Notes under the pieces: model-generated
The model's input: only the letters and a program-made list of their open reading frames with translations
Told to the model about the DNA's origin: nothing
Databases searched by the model: none
Assembly (NCBI RefSeq): GCF_024734665.1
Contig: NZ_CP102931.1
Location: forward strand, 5,826,001 to 5,890,000
DNA from: Variovorax paradoxus
Lineage (GTDB): Bacteria > Pseudomonadota > Gammaproteobacteria > Burkholderiales > Burkholderiaceae_C
Reading direction: 5' to 3'
DNA length: 64,000 nucleotides
In this document: positions 46,934-55,516 of the stretch, piece after piece
Numbering within the stretch: position 1 is the stretch's first letter
How the letters are laid out: each line of letters begins with the position of its first letter
Position numbers and translations under genes: made by a program

Positions 46934-48730
46934 TCAGGCCAGTGCCGCGTCGGTGTCCATCAGCACCTTGCTGCCGGCGCGCGCGGTACGCATCAGCGTT
47001 GCAGTCTCGGGGAACAGCTTGGCGAAGTAGAAGCGCGCGGTCTGCAGCTTGGCGACGTAGAACGGGTCGGTGTTGCCGGCGGCGATTTCGCGCAGGGCCA
47101 CTTGCGCCATGCGGGCGAACAGGTAGCCGAACACGAAGTGGCCGGCCACGCGCAGGTAGTCGACAGCAGCGGCGCCCACTTCGTCGGGGTTCTGGAAGCC
47201 CTTGAAACCGATCTCGGTCGTGAACTTGGTTAGCTGGTCGCCCAGCATCGCGATCGGGTTGATGAACTCGGCCATCTTCTCGTTGACGCCCTCTTCTTCC
47301 ACCAGCTTCGCAACCAGCTTGCCGAACTTCTTCAGCGAGGCACCGTTGTTGCCCAGCACCTTGCGGCCCAGCAGGTCCAGCGACTGGATGGTGTTGGTAC
47401 CTTCATAGATCATGTTGATGCGGTTGTCGCGCACGAACTGCTCCATGCCCCATTCCTTGATGAAGCCGTGGCCGCCGAACACCTGCATGCACGAGTTGGT
47501 CGCAATGTGGCCGTTGTCGGTGATGAAGGCCTTGACGATGGGGGTCAGCAGCGCGACCAGTTCGCCCGAGTCCTTGCGCACCTTTTCGTCGGGGTGGTTG
47601 TGTTCCTTGTCGAGCAGCAGCGTGCAGAAGATCTGCAGCGCGCGGCCGCCTTCGGCATACGCCTTGGCGGTGAGCAGCATCTTGCGCACGTCGGGGTGCA
47701 CGATGATGGGGTCGGCTTCCTTGTCCTTGGCCTTCACGCCGGAGAGCGAGCGCATCTGGATGCGGTCCTTGGCGTAGGCCAGCGCGTTCTGGTAGGCCAC
47801 TTCGGTCAGGCCCAGCGACTGGTTGCCCACGCCCAGGCGCGCGGCGTTCATCATCACGAACATCGCGGCCAGGCCCTTGTTGGGCTCGCCCACCAGCGTG
47901 CCGGTGGCGCCTTCGATCACGATCTGCGCGGTGGCGTTGCCGTGGATGCCCATCTTGTGCTCCAGGCCTGCACAGAAGATCGGGTTGCGCTCGCCGAGCG
48001 AGCCGTCGGCCTTGACCTTGAACTTCGGCACCACGAAGAGGCTGATGCCCTTGCTGCCCTTGGGCGCGTCGGGCAGGCGGGCCAGCACCAGGTGAATGAT
48101 GTTGCTCGTCATGTCGTGCTCGCCAGCCGAGATGAAGATCTTGCTGCCGCTGATGCGGTAGGTGCCGTCCGCCTGCGGCTCGGCCTTGGTGCGCAGCAGG
48201 CCGAGGTCGGTGCCGCAATGGGGTTCGGTCAGGCACATGGTGCCGGTCCATTCGCCGCTCGTGAGCTTGGGCAGGTAGGTCTTCTTCTGCTCGTCGGTGC
48301 CGTGGGCCGCCAGCGCCTCGTAGGCGCCGTGCGAGAGGCCGGGGTACATGGTCCAGGCCTGGTTGGCGCTGTTGAGCATTTCGAACAGGCACTGGTTCAC
48401 CACGAACGGCAGGCCCTGGCCGCCGAAGGCCGGGTCGCACGACAGCGCGGGCCAGCCGCCTTCGATGTACTTGGCGTAGGCGTCCTTGAAGCCCTTGGGC
48501 GTCTTGACTTCGTGCGTGGTCTTGTCGAGCGTGCAGCCCTCTTCGTCGCCGCTGATGTTCAGCGGGAAGGTCACTTCGGCGGCGAACTTGCCGGCCTCTT
48601 CGATCACCGCGTTGATGGTGTCGGCATCGGTCTCGGCATGGGCCGGAAGCGCCTTGAGTTCCTCGGCGACGTTGAGCACTTCGTGCAGCACGAACTGCAT
48701 GTCGCGCACGGGTGGGTTGTAGGTAGGCAT
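46934..48730 (-). CDS. Acyl-CoA dehydrogenase, long form with C-terminal extension
   Basis: A 598-residue acyl-CoA dehydrogenase of the AcdA/DUF-extended class. FAD-site motif MCLTEPHCGTDLGLLRTKA is followed by GSKIFISAGEHDM, with the catalytic Glu in MIYEGTNTIQSLDLLGRK (about 435). The C-terminal about 150 residues form the extra helical domain of this class. It should introduce the first double bond in acyl-CoA and hand electrons to EtfAB. Downstream of the TetR gene by 75 bp on the same strand; the order TetR, dehydrogenase, DUF2147, bifunctional protein, thiolase is common in Burkholderiales fatty-acid modules. Confidence 0.94.
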   Translation of the reverse strand: MPTYNPPVRDMQFVLHEVLNVAEELKALPAHAETDADTINAVIEEAGKFAAEVTFPLNISGDEEGCTLDKTTHEVKTPKGFKDAYAKYIEGGWPALSCDPAFGGQGLPFVVNQCLFEMLNSANQAWTMYPGLSHGAYEALAAHGTDEQKKTYLPKLTSGEWTGTMCLTEPHCGTDLGLLRTKAEPQADGTYRISGSKIFISAGEHDMTSNIIHLVLARLPDAPKGSKGISLFVVPKFKVKADGSLGERNPIFCAGLEHKMGIHGNATAQIVIEGATGTLVGEPNKGLAAMFVMMNAARLGVGNQSLGLTEVAYQNALAYAKDRIQMRSLSGVKAKDKEADPIIVHPDVRKMLLTAKAYAEGGRALQIFCTLLLDKEHNHPDEKVRKDSGELVALLTPIVKAFITDNGHIATNSCMQVFGGHGFIKEWGMEQFVRDNRINMIYEGTNTIQSLDLLGRKVLGNNGASLKKFGKLVAKLVEEEGVNEKMAEFINPIAMLGDQLTKFTTEIGFKGFQNPDEVGAAAVDYLRVAGHFVFGYLFARMAQVALREIAAGNTDPFYVAKLQTARFYFAKLFPETATLMRTARAGSKVLMDTDAALA

Positions 48731-48805
48731 CCGGAACTCTCCTGGTCGAAGCTAGATAGAAAAAGAAAAAGGGGAAAACGAAAACGGGACGGGCCGCGCG
48801 CTTCT

Positions 48806-49492
48806 TCAGCGCACGGTCTTGAGGCGGCGGCCGGCCGGCGCAGCCGTGTCAGCCTTGGGCGCATCGGGCGTGGCGCTGCGCGCGAGGATGTTGTCGAAGC
48901 CGACGTTGGCGCGGCCGATGGAGCCGGGCACCTGCAGGAAGCGCGCTTCGTAGTGCAGCGCGAGGATCAGGCCGTGAATCTCGAACGCCACCTGGCGCTC
49001 GTCGGCATCGGCGCGCAGATGGCCTTCGCTCTGCGACTGCACGATGGCGCGCAGCACTGCCGCCTGCCAGATGCTGACCGACTCGACCAGCGCGTCGCGC
49101 ACCGGGCCCGGGCGGTCGTCGAATTCGGAGGCGCCGCTGATGTAGATGCAGCCCGAGTCGATTTCGGTCGAGGTGCGCTTCATCCAGTTGGCGAACATGG
49201 CGCGCAGGCGCGGCAGGCCGCGCGGCGCCTTCAGGGCGGGAAAGAACACTTCCTGCTCGAAGCGCGCGTGGTATTCGCGCACCACCGAGATCTGCAGTTC
49301 TTCGCGCGAGCCGAAGTGAGCGAACACGCCCGATTTGCTCATCTTGGTGATTTCAGCCACCGCGCCGATCGACAGGCCCTCGAGCCCGATCTGCGCGGCC
49401 AGCGCCAGCGCGGCGTCGACGATGACGGCCTTGGTCTGCTGGCCCTTCTGGGCGGCACGAGCGGGCTTGGCGGGAACGGCTGCTGCGGTCAT
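48806..49492 (-). CDS. TetR-family regulator of the fatty-acid module
   Basis: A 228-residue TetR protein. The HTH is QQTKAVIVDAALALAAQ then LEGLSIGAVAEITKMSKSGVFAHF (about 25-60). The remaining residues are the helical ligand-binding domain. I used the ATG at 49492 with GGAAA upstream; an ATG at 49510 would abut the putative operator. It is directly upstream of and co-directional with the acyl-CoA dehydrogenase, so it probably represses this module and itself, with an acyl-CoA as likely inducer (inference from family). Confidence 0.92.
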   Translation of the reverse strand: MTAAAVPAKPARAAQKGQQTKAVIVDAALALAAQIGLEGLSIGAVAEITKMSKSGVFAHFGSREELQISVVREYHARFEQEVFFPALKAPRGLPRLRAMFANWMKRTSTEIDSGCIYISGASEFDDRPGPVRDALVESVSIWQAAVLRAIVQSQSEGHLRADADERQVAFEIHGLILALHYEARFLQVPGSIGRANVGFDNILARSATPDAPKADTAAPAGRRLKTVR

Positions 49493-49514
49493 CGTGGAAT
49501 TTCCATGCAAAAAC

Positions 49515-49526
49515 GAACGGTCGTTC
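49515..49526. promoter_or_regulatory. TetR-type operator upstream of the fatty-acid regulator
   Basis: GAACG (49515-49519) and CGTTC (49522-49526) form a perfect 5-bp inverted repeat around GT, embedded in AAACGAACGGTCGTTCTATT. It is 23 bp upstream of the TetR start. This resembles autoregulatory operators of TetR-type fatty-acid regulators. Binding is inferred from symmetry and position only. Confidence 0.6.
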
Positions 49527-49638
49527 TATTTTGCAGGGCTTTACCACTTTCGCCCGCAAGAAACCTTCAGGTATTGAAGGTTAATTGATGCGGGACGGGG
49601 CGCAATCGGCCCCATCCCTACCCCTCCGGAAGCTCTCT

Positions 49639-50397
49639 TCAGAACTCCTGCGACACCGGCCGCAGCACGACTTCGTTGATGTCCACGTTGGCCGGCTGCT
49701 CCACCGCGTAGACGATGGCGCGCGCCACCGAATCGGACGGGATCTGGTTGGCGTCGTAGAACGCTTTCACGCCCGCAGCAGACTCGGCATCGCTGCTGCC
49801 GAACTTCAGCTCCGACTCGACCGCGCCGGGCGACACGATGGTCACGCGCACGCCGCTGTTGCCCACTTCCACGCGCAGGCCTTCGGAGATGGCGCGCACC
49901 GCGTGCTTGGTTGCGCTGTAGACGGTGCCGATGGGCGTGAACACCTTCAGCCCGGCAATGGATGCGACGTTGACGATGTGCCCGCTGCCCTGCGCCTGCA
50001 TGCGCGGCAGCACGGCGGCAATGCCGTAGAGCACGCCCTTGATGTTGACGTCGATGGTGCGGTCCCACTCGTCGACCTTGAGCTTGTCGAGGGGCGACAG
50101 CGGCATCACGCCCGCGTTGTTGACCAGCACGTCGATGCGGCCGAAGGCCTCGACGGTGGCGGCGGCGAGCTTGTCGAGGTCGGCGCGCTTGGCCACGTCG
50201 GTGGCCACGGCGATGGCCTCGCCGCCGGCTTCGCGGATCTCGGCGACGACCTTGTCGAGCCGGTCGGTGCGGCGGGCGGCCAGCACTACCTTTGCACCGC
50301 GCGCGGCCAGGTGGCGCGCCGTCGATTCGCCGAGCCCGCTGCTCGCGCCGGTGACGATGGCGACCTTGCCTTTGATGTTGTCTTGAACGGATGTCAT
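49639..50397 (-). CDS. SDR-family NAD(P)-dependent oxidoreductase
   Basis: A 252-residue classical SDR. TGASSGLGESTARHLA (about 16-31) is the nucleotide motif, NNAG is in VLVNNAGVMPLSPL, and the catalytic residues are in IVNVASIAGLKVF (Ser) and YSATKHAVRAISEGLR (Tyr, Lys). Members include the YdfG-like reductases. It is divergent from the LysR gene at 50512 with 114 bp between starts, a common LysR/SDR pairing in this group, and is probably regulated by it. Confidence 0.93.
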   Translation of the reverse strand: MTSVQDNIKGKVAIVTGASSGLGESTARHLAARGAKVVLAARRTDRLDKVVAEIREAGGEAIAVATDVAKRADLDKLAAATVEAFGRIDVLVNNAGVMPLSPLDKLKVDEWDRTIDVNIKGVLYGIAAVLPRMQAQGSGHIVNVASIAGLKVFTPIGTVYSATKHAVRAISEGLRVEVGNSGVRVTIVSPGAVESELKFGSSDAESAAGVKAFYDANQIPSDSVARAIVYAVEQPANVDINEVVLRPVSQEF

Positions 50398-50511
50398 GGG
50401 AAATTCCTTTCGGGTGTGTGGAAGAAGTGCCTCCAGTGTGGAAAATCCTCGTGTTCCCGTAAATGAAACTCTGGCGACTTCAGAATTCCTGAAAGAGGAA
50501 CCCTCAACACC

Positions 50512-51399
50512 ATGTCCAACCGTCTCGAAGCCCTGCGCGTGTTCTGCGCCGCCGCCGATGCCGCCAACTTCCGCGACGCGGCGGCGCGGCTTTCGGTATC
50601 ACCGCAGGTGGTGACGCGCGCGGTGCGCGAGCTGGAAGACGAGCTGGGCGAGCCCCTCTTCCACCGCAGCACGCGCGGCGTGCAGCTCACCGACTTCGGC
50701 CGGCAGCTCTCGGAGCGGGCGCGCACCGCCCTGAGCGGAGTCGACGAACTCTTCCATCGCACCGACCGCCGCGCACTGTCGCAGCACGAGGGCACGGTGC
50801 GGGTCACGGCGCCGGGCATCTTCGGGCGCCAGCTCATCCCGCGGGCACTGGCGCCGATGCTCGCCGCGCATCCGGGCCTGGTGCTCGACCTGCGCGTCTC
50901 GGAGTCGCATGCCGACGTGGTCGGCGAGCAGATCGACATCGGCGTGCGCGTGGGCCCGCTGCGCGATGCCCGCTTCGTCGCGCGGCCGGTCGGCCGGATG
51001 GCGCTGCACGTGGTGGCCGCGCCCTCGCTGATCGCGCGCACCGGCGTGCCGAAGAAGATCGAGGCGCTGGCCTCGCTGCCGCTCACCGCATTGATCGACC
51101 GCAAGTCGGGCCGTCCCTGGCCGATGATGTTCCGCAAGGAGCGCCAGCTGGCCGTGACCTCGCCAGCCTTCGTCACCGACGACTTCGACACCGAGTGCGC
51201 CGCGGTGCTCGCGGGCCTGGGCTTCGCCCAGCTGATCGGCTCGCTGGCCGAGCCCTGGATCGAGCGCGGCGCGCTGGTGTCGGTGCTGGAGGCCGAGGCG
51301 CCCGAGCCGTGGCCGATCTACGTGTACCGCTCGCAACGAGCGCCTGTGCCGGCGCGCGTGCGGCTGGTGTATGACGAGCTGATCCGCGTGTTGCGCTGA
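50512..51399 (+). CDS. LysR-family transcriptional regulator
   Basis: A 295-residue LysR protein. HTH at residues 1-60: RLEALRVFCAAADAANFRD, then RLSVSPQVVTRAVRELEDEL. Effector domain contains VRVTAPGIFGRQLIPRALAP and VGEQIDIGVRVGPLRDARFV. It is divergent from the SDR at 49639, whose promoter lies in the shared 114-bp gap. It ends 3 bp before the stop of the convergent AraC gene. Confidence 0.93.
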   Translation: MSNRLEALRVFCAAADAANFRDAAARLSVSPQVVTRAVRELEDELGEPLFHRSTRGVQLTDFGRQLSERARTALSGVDELFHRTDRRALSQHEGTVRVTAPGIFGRQLIPRALAPMLAAHPGLVLDLRVSESHADVVGEQIDIGVRVGPLRDARFVARPVGRMALHVVAAPSLIARTGVPKKIEALASLPLTALIDRKSGRPWPMMFRKERQLAVTSPAFVTDDFDTECAAVLAGLGFAQLIGSLAEPWIERGALVSVLEAEAPEPWPIYVYRSQRAPVPARVRLVYDELIRVLR

Positions 51400-51402
51400 A
51401 CG

Positions 51403-52233
51403 CTACGCCCGCTGCCAGGCGCCGGGCGTGAAACCGAAGTGGCGCGTGAAGATGCGCGTCATGTGGCTCTGGTCCGCGAAGCCGCTTGCAGCGGCGGTGT
51501 CCGCGAGGCTCGTGCCGCGGCGGATCAAGGCGCGTGCGCGTTCGGCACGCTGCAGCAACAGCCATGCGTGGGGCGGCACGCCGTAGGCCTTCTGGAAACG
51601 ACGCAGCAGCTGGAACTTGCCGAGGCCGGCCATCGCGGCGAGTTCGTCGAGCGTGGGCGCAGCGAGCAGGTCGTCGGCGATGCGCTCGCGCACCAGCCGC
51701 ACGTCGCCGTCGATCTCGGGCTGCGGCACGGCGGTGGAATGGCCTCCAAGCAGCAGGCCGCAGACTTCGACCAGCGACTCTTCGCAGGCGAGGGCTTCGG
51801 CGCTTGCAGAGGTGCTCGCGGCGCGGTTACGCCAATCGTCGAGATGGGTGAACAGACGGCGCAGTGTTTGGACCAGCCGCAAGTCCTTGAGCACGGGCCG
51901 TGTGAATTCAACGCTGCCGTCCATCGCAGCGCCGCCCAGCATGCCCGCCATCACTGACACATCGAAATACACCATGCGCCAACGCCGCGACGGGCCGCCG
52001 AGCGGTCGGCCGTCGTGCACTTCGCCAGGGTTGGTGGTGATCAGGTCGCCGGCATAGGCATCGACCTTGCCGCGACCGCTGGCCGAGCTTTGCGCGCCAT
52101 GGTCGAGCAGGCCGACGCCGTAGGTCGAATGCCAGTGCCGGCCGTAGTGGCGGGCACTGTCCATCGCGGTGCCATGGACGCCCTCCCAGGGCGTTCCGAA
52201 AACCTGCGAGCGATGGTCCGGCGGCGTCTGCAT
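51403..52233 (-). CDS. AraC-family transcriptional regulator
   Basis: A 276-residue AraC regulator. Residues about 1-160 are the cupin-like sensor (HYGRHWHSTYGVGLLDHGAQ; DLITTNPGEVHDGRP). Residues about 180-275 are the double HTH: LDELAAMAGLGKFQLLRRFQ and SLADTAAASGFADQSHMTRI. It lies 27 bp downstream of the FAH hydrolase on the same strand and may be co-transcribed with the sugar-acid genes, or be independent. Effector unknown. Confidence 0.93.
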   Translation of the reverse strand: MQTPPDHRSQVFGTPWEGVHGTAMDSARHYGRHWHSTYGVGLLDHGAQSSASGRGKVDAYAGDLITTNPGEVHDGRPLGGPSRRWRMVYFDVSVMAGMLGGAAMDGSVEFTRPVLKDLRLVQTLRRLFTHLDDWRNRAASTSASAEALACEESLVEVCGLLLGGHSTAVPQPEIDGDVRLVRERIADDLLAAPTLDELAAMAGLGKFQLLRRFQKAYGVPPHAWLLLQRAERARALIRRGTSLADTAAASGFADQSHMTRIFTRHFGFTPGAWQRA

Positions 52234-52260
52234 CCGCCGGATGATCTCAGAGAACCGCGT

Positions 52261-53109
52261 TCAGAGCTTGAACGGAATCACTTCCTGGCGCTGCTCGCCC
52301 AGGCCTTCGATGCCCAGCGTCATCACGTCGCCCTTCTTGAGGAACAGCGGCGGCTTCATGCCCATGCCCACGCCGGGCGGCGTGCCGGTGGTGATGACAT
52401 CGCCGGGCATCAGCGTCATGAACTGGCTCACGTAGCTCACGATCTTGGCCACGCTGAAGATCATGGTCTTGGTGCTGCCGGTCTGCACGCGCTGGCCGTT
52501 CAGGTCGAGCCACATCGAGAGCTTCTGCGGATTCTCGATTTCGTCGCGCGTCACCAGCCAGGGGCCGAGCGGGCCGAAGGTGTCGCAGCCCTTGCCCTTG
52601 TCCCAGGTGCCGCCGCGCTCGATCTGGTATTCGCGCTCGCTGATGTCGTTGATGGTGCAGTAGCCGGCCACGTAGTCGAGCGCGCTCTTTTGCGACACGT
52701 AGCGTGCGCGCGTGCCGATGACCACGCCGAGCTCGACTTCCCAGTCGGTCTTGACCGAGCCCTTGGGCAGCATCACCGGATCGTTCGGGCCCTGGATGCA
52801 GCTGTTGGCCTTGGTGAACACCACGGGCTCCTTGGGCACCGGCAGGCCGGATTCGGCCGCGTGGTCCGCATAGTTCAGGCCGATGGCGATGAACTTGCCG
52901 ACGTTGGCCACGGGGCTGCCGAAGCGCGGCTTGCCCTTGACCAGCGGCAGCTTGTCGATCTTCTGCTTGCGCAGCTTGGCAATGGCAGCATCGCCCAGTT
53001 GCTCGGGGCCGATGTCCTTGACGACGGCGCTCAGGTCGCGCAGCTGGCCCTTGTCGTCGATGAGGCCGGGCTTTTCCTTGCCGGGGTTGCCATAGCGGAC
53101 GAGTTTCAT
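52261..53109 (-). CDS. FAH-family 2,4-diketo-3-deoxy sugar-acid hydrolase
   Basis: A 282-residue fumarylacetoacetate-hydrolase-fold protein. The metal-binding acidic residues are in DWEVELGVVIG (about 124-134) and the active-site segment FIAIGLNYADHAAESGLPVP. TTGTPPGVGMGMKPPLFLKKGDV is the family's signature loop. The protein resembles characterised 2,4-diketo-3-deoxy-L-fuconate/rhamnonate hydrolases, which yield pyruvate plus lactate (6-deoxy sugar) or glycolate (pentose). It is 31 bp after the SDR gene and completes the non-phosphorylative route when combined with the dehydratase at 55517. Confidence 0.88.
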   Translation of the reverse strand: MKLVRYGNPGKEKPGLIDDKGQLRDLSAVVKDIGPEQLGDAAIAKLRKQKIDKLPLVKGKPRFGSPVANVGKFIAIGLNYADHAAESGLPVPKEPVVFTKANSCIQGPNDPVMLPKGSVKTDWEVELGVVIGTRARYVSQKSALDYVAGYCTINDISEREYQIERGGTWDKGKGCDTFGPLGPWLVTRDEIENPQKLSMWLDLNGQRVQTGSTKTMIFSVAKIVSYVSQFMTLMPGDVITTGTPPGVGMGMKPPLFLKKGDVMTLGIEGLGEQRQEVIPFKL

Positions 53110-53140
53110 GCTTTCCTTTCAGTGCATTGAATTGAATTGA

Positions 53141-53905
53141 TCAGTACGTGGAGCGGCCACCGGAGAGGTCGAACACAGCGCCGGTAGAGAACGAACAATC
53201 TTCGGTGCAGAGCCAGCCGACCATCGCAGCCACCTCCTCCACCGTGCCGAAGCGGCCCATGGGAATCTTCGAGAGCATGAAGGCGATGTGCTCGGGCGTC
53301 ATCTGGTCGAAGATGGCCGTCTTCACCGCCGCGGGCGTCACGCAGTTCACGCGGATGCCGGTGTCGGCCAGTTCCTTGCCGAGCGACTTGGTCAAGCCGA
53401 TGACGGCCGCCTTGCTCGCGCTGTAGGCGCTGGCGTTGGGGTTGCCGTCCTTGCCGGCCACCGAGGCGATGTTGACGATGCGGCCATAGCCACCGCTACC
53501 GCCGGTGCCCTGCTTGCGCATCTGCACAACCACCTCGCGGCAGCACAGGAACACGCCGTTGACGTTGACGTCCATCACCTGGCGCCAGTCGTCCACGGGG
53601 TAGTCCCACAGCTTGGTGTTGGGGCCTGTGATGCCGGCGCTGTTGATCAGCGCGTCGATGCGCGGCGCGTGCGCCAGCGTCGCGGCCACGGCCTTGGCGA
53701 CAGAGGGCTGCTGCGACACGTCGACCTTCAGTGCAAAGGCCTTCTCGCCGAGTGACTCTGCCGCCTTCGCGGCGGCGTCTTCATCGCGGTCCCACAGCGT
53801 GACGCTGCCGCCCGAGGCCACGAGCCGCTGCGCAATGCCGAAGCCGAGCCCCGTGGCGCCGCCGGTGACGACCGCGTGGCGGCCCTTGAAGTCGAGCTGG
53901 TTCAT
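53141..53905 (-). CDS. SDR-family dehydrogenase of the sugar-acid cluster (first)
   Basis: A 254-residue classical SDR: VVTGGATGLGFGIAQRLVA nucleotide motif, NSAGI, NIASVAG (Ser) and AYSASKAAVIGLTKSLG (Tyr, Lys). Starting codon at 53905 overlaps the upstream SDR stop (ATGA), so they are co-translated. In related clusters two SDRs oxidise the aldose to its lactone and the 3-deoxy-2-keto acid at C4. This one could be the aldose (L-fucose, D-arabinose) dehydrogenase; it is a clear paralogue, not a duplicate, of 53902-54636. Confidence 0.85.
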   Translation of the reverse strand: MNQLDFKGRHAVVTGGATGLGFGIAQRLVASGGSVTLWDRDEDAAAKAAESLGEKAFALKVDVSQQPSVAKAVAATLAHAPRIDALINSAGITGPNTKLWDYPVDDWRQVMDVNVNGVFLCCREVVVQMRKQGTGGSGGYGRIVNIASVAGKDGNPNASAYSASKAAVIGLTKSLGKELADTGIRVNCVTPAAVKTAIFDQMTPEHIAFMLSKIPMGRFGTVEEVAAMVGWLCTEDCSFSTGAVFDLSGGRSTY

Positions 53906-54636
53906 ATGGTAACGCCGCCGTCGACGGTGAAGGCCTGGCCCGTGGCGAAGACCGATTCGTCGCTGGCCAGGAACACCACCACCGGCGCGATTTCCTCGGC
54001 CTGCGCGAGCCGGCCCATGGGCTGGCGCGCGATGAAGGCCTTGCGCGCGGCTTCGGGGTCGGCATTGGCGTTGATGCGGTCGCCGAGCGAGGGCGTATCG
54101 ACCGTGCCCGGGCACACGGCATTGCAGCGGATGCCCCGGGCCACGTAGTCGGCCGCCACGCTCTTGGTGAGGCCCAGCACCGCGGCCTTGGTGGTGCCGT
54201 AGACAAAGCGGTTGGGCAGGCCCTTCATGCTGGAGCACACGCTCGCCATGTTGATGATGCTGCCGCGCCCCGCCGCCAGCATGCCGGGCAGCACGGCCTG
54301 GATGGTCCACATCTGGGCGCGCACGTTGAGGCTGAAGGCGAAGAGCAGCTCGTCGTCGGTGGCCTGCTCGATGGTGCCGTTGTGCACCACGCCCGCGCAG
54401 TTGAAGAGGACGTCGAGCGCGGGCAGCTTCGCCACCACCGCGCCGATGGCGGCCTTGTCGAGCACGTCGAGCTTGAGCGCGGTGACGTTGGGCACGCCCG
54501 CGTAGCGTTCGAGCAGCTTCTCGTTGACGTCGGTGGCCCAGACCTGCGCGCCCTCGGCGGCCATGGCCAGCACGCTGGCGTAGCCGATGCCCTGGCCGGC
54601 GGCGGTGACCAGCGCGGTCTTTCCCTGCAATCTCAT
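53902..54636 (-). CDS. SDR-family dehydrogenase, 2-keto-3-deoxy-L-fuconate dehydrogenase-like
   Basis: A 244-residue SDR beginning MRLQGKTALVTAAGQGIGYA, with LFNCAGVVHNGTIEQ and the SYxxxK equivalents NMASVCSSMKGLPNRFVYGT and YGTTKAAVLGLTKSVA. The GLPNRF segment and overall sequence resemble 2-keto-3-deoxy-L-fuconate 4-dehydrogenases, and the human BDH2 type. It would make the 2,4-diketo acid that the FAH protein cleaves. First gene of the minus-strand half of the sugar-acid cluster; its promoter overlaps a perfect inverted repeat at 54701-54731. Confidence 0.88.
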   Translation of the reverse strand: MRLQGKTALVTAAGQGIGYASVLAMAAEGAQVWATDVNEKLLERYAGVPNVTALKLDVLDKAAIGAVVAKLPALDVLFNCAGVVHNGTIEQATDDELLFAFSLNVRAQMWTIQAVLPGMLAAGRGSIINMASVCSSMKGLPNRFVYGTTKAAVLGLTKSVAADYVARGIRCNAVCPGTVDTPSLGDRINANADPEAARKAFIARQPMGRLAQAEEIAPVVVFLASDESVFATGQAFTVDGGVTI

Positions 54637-54700
54637 CGGTGTCTCCTCTGGTCGTGTCTTCGGGTTAGGCCCGATGATGGCGCGGGCGGTGTATCGTATT

Positions 54701-54731
54701 CTGAATTGGCCTTACCACTTGTCCAATTCAG
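54701..54731. promoter_or_regulatory. GntR-type operator over the sugar-acid cluster promoter
   Basis: CTGAATTGG (54701-54709) and CCAATTCAG (54723-54731) form a perfect 9-bp inverted repeat with 13-bp spacing. Within it lies TTGGCCTTACCA, similar to FadR-subfamily GntR sites. On the minus strand, TTGGAC and CAGAAT are separated by 17 bp and overlap both arms, which would be the -35/-10 for the SDR genes at 54636. It lies in the 134-bp gap between divergent halves of the cluster, so the GntR gene at 54771 is the likely ligand-responsive repressor. Confidence 0.7.
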
Positions 54732-54770
54732 GACAACCCTTAAGCCCCTCGACCTCCTTTTTTCGCTCCC

Positions 54771-55487
54771 GTGCCGATCCAGCCCCTCGAACCCCAGCGC
54801 CTCTACCGCCAGATTGCCGAACAGTTGCGCGAGCTCATCGGCAAGGGCGAGTTCGCGGTGGGCGCGCGCATTCCGGCCGAGCGCGATCTGGCCAAGCAGC
54901 TGGGCGTGAGCCGACCCTCGGTGCGCGAGGCGCTGATTGCGCTGGAGGTGGAAGGCTGGGTCGAGATCCGCACCGGCTCGGGCGTGTACGTGCTCGACCG
55001 CTCGCACCGCACGGCGCCGCCCGTCAACGGAGCGGCTGGCGCCGAGTGGGGGCCGCTCGAAATCATCCGCGCGCGCCGCCTGGTCGAAGGCGAGACCGCC
55101 GCCACGGCGGCCCAGTACGGCAAGCGCAAGGACGTGGACGCCATACGCCGCGCCATCCAGATGATGCGAGAGCTGGCCGCGCGCAGCGAAGTACCGCACG
55201 AGGGCGATCGCGCCTTCCACCTGGCCATCGTCAATGCCTGCGGCAACGTGGTGCTGACCGAGACGGTGCAGGGCTTCCTGGAGTCGCGCCACGGGCCGAT
55301 CTTTGCGCGGATGATCGATTACTTCGAGACCATGGACTCGTGGCAGGCCGCCATCGGCGAGCACGAAGCCATCCTCGACGCCATCGCAGCGCGCGACCCG
55401 GCCGCGGCGCGCGAGGCAATGCACGAGCACATGGACAAGTTCCACCAGAGATTCAGCGCGAGCTGGCGCCGCGCGAAGACCTCCTGA
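54771..55487 (+). CDS. FadR/GntR-family transcriptional regulator
   Basis: A 238-residue GntR regulator. The winged HTH is QRLYRQIAEQLRELIGKGEFAV then ERDLAKQLGVSRPSVREALIAL (about 8-58). Residues about 85-225 are the FCD helical domain (FHLAIVNACGNVVL; AIGEHEAILDAIAARDPAAA, with conserved His residues for metal binding). It starts at a GTG at 54771; no Shine-Dalgarno is visible. Divergent from the SDR genes and upstream of the dehydratase. Sugar acids are common effectors of this subfamily (family knowledge). Confidence 0.92.
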   Translation: MPIQPLEPQRLYRQIAEQLRELIGKGEFAVGARIPAERDLAKQLGVSRPSVREALIALEVEGWVEIRTGSGVYVLDRSHRTAPPVNGAAGAEWGPLEIIRARRLVEGETAATAAQYGKRKDVDAIRRAIQMMRELAARSEVPHEGDRAFHLAIVNACGNVVLTETVQGFLESRHGPIFARMIDYFETMDSWQAAIGEHEAILDAIAARDPAAAREAMHEHMDKFHQRFSASWRRAKTS

Positions 55488-55516
55488 CAAACAAACAAGC
55501 GCCGACAGGCACCACG

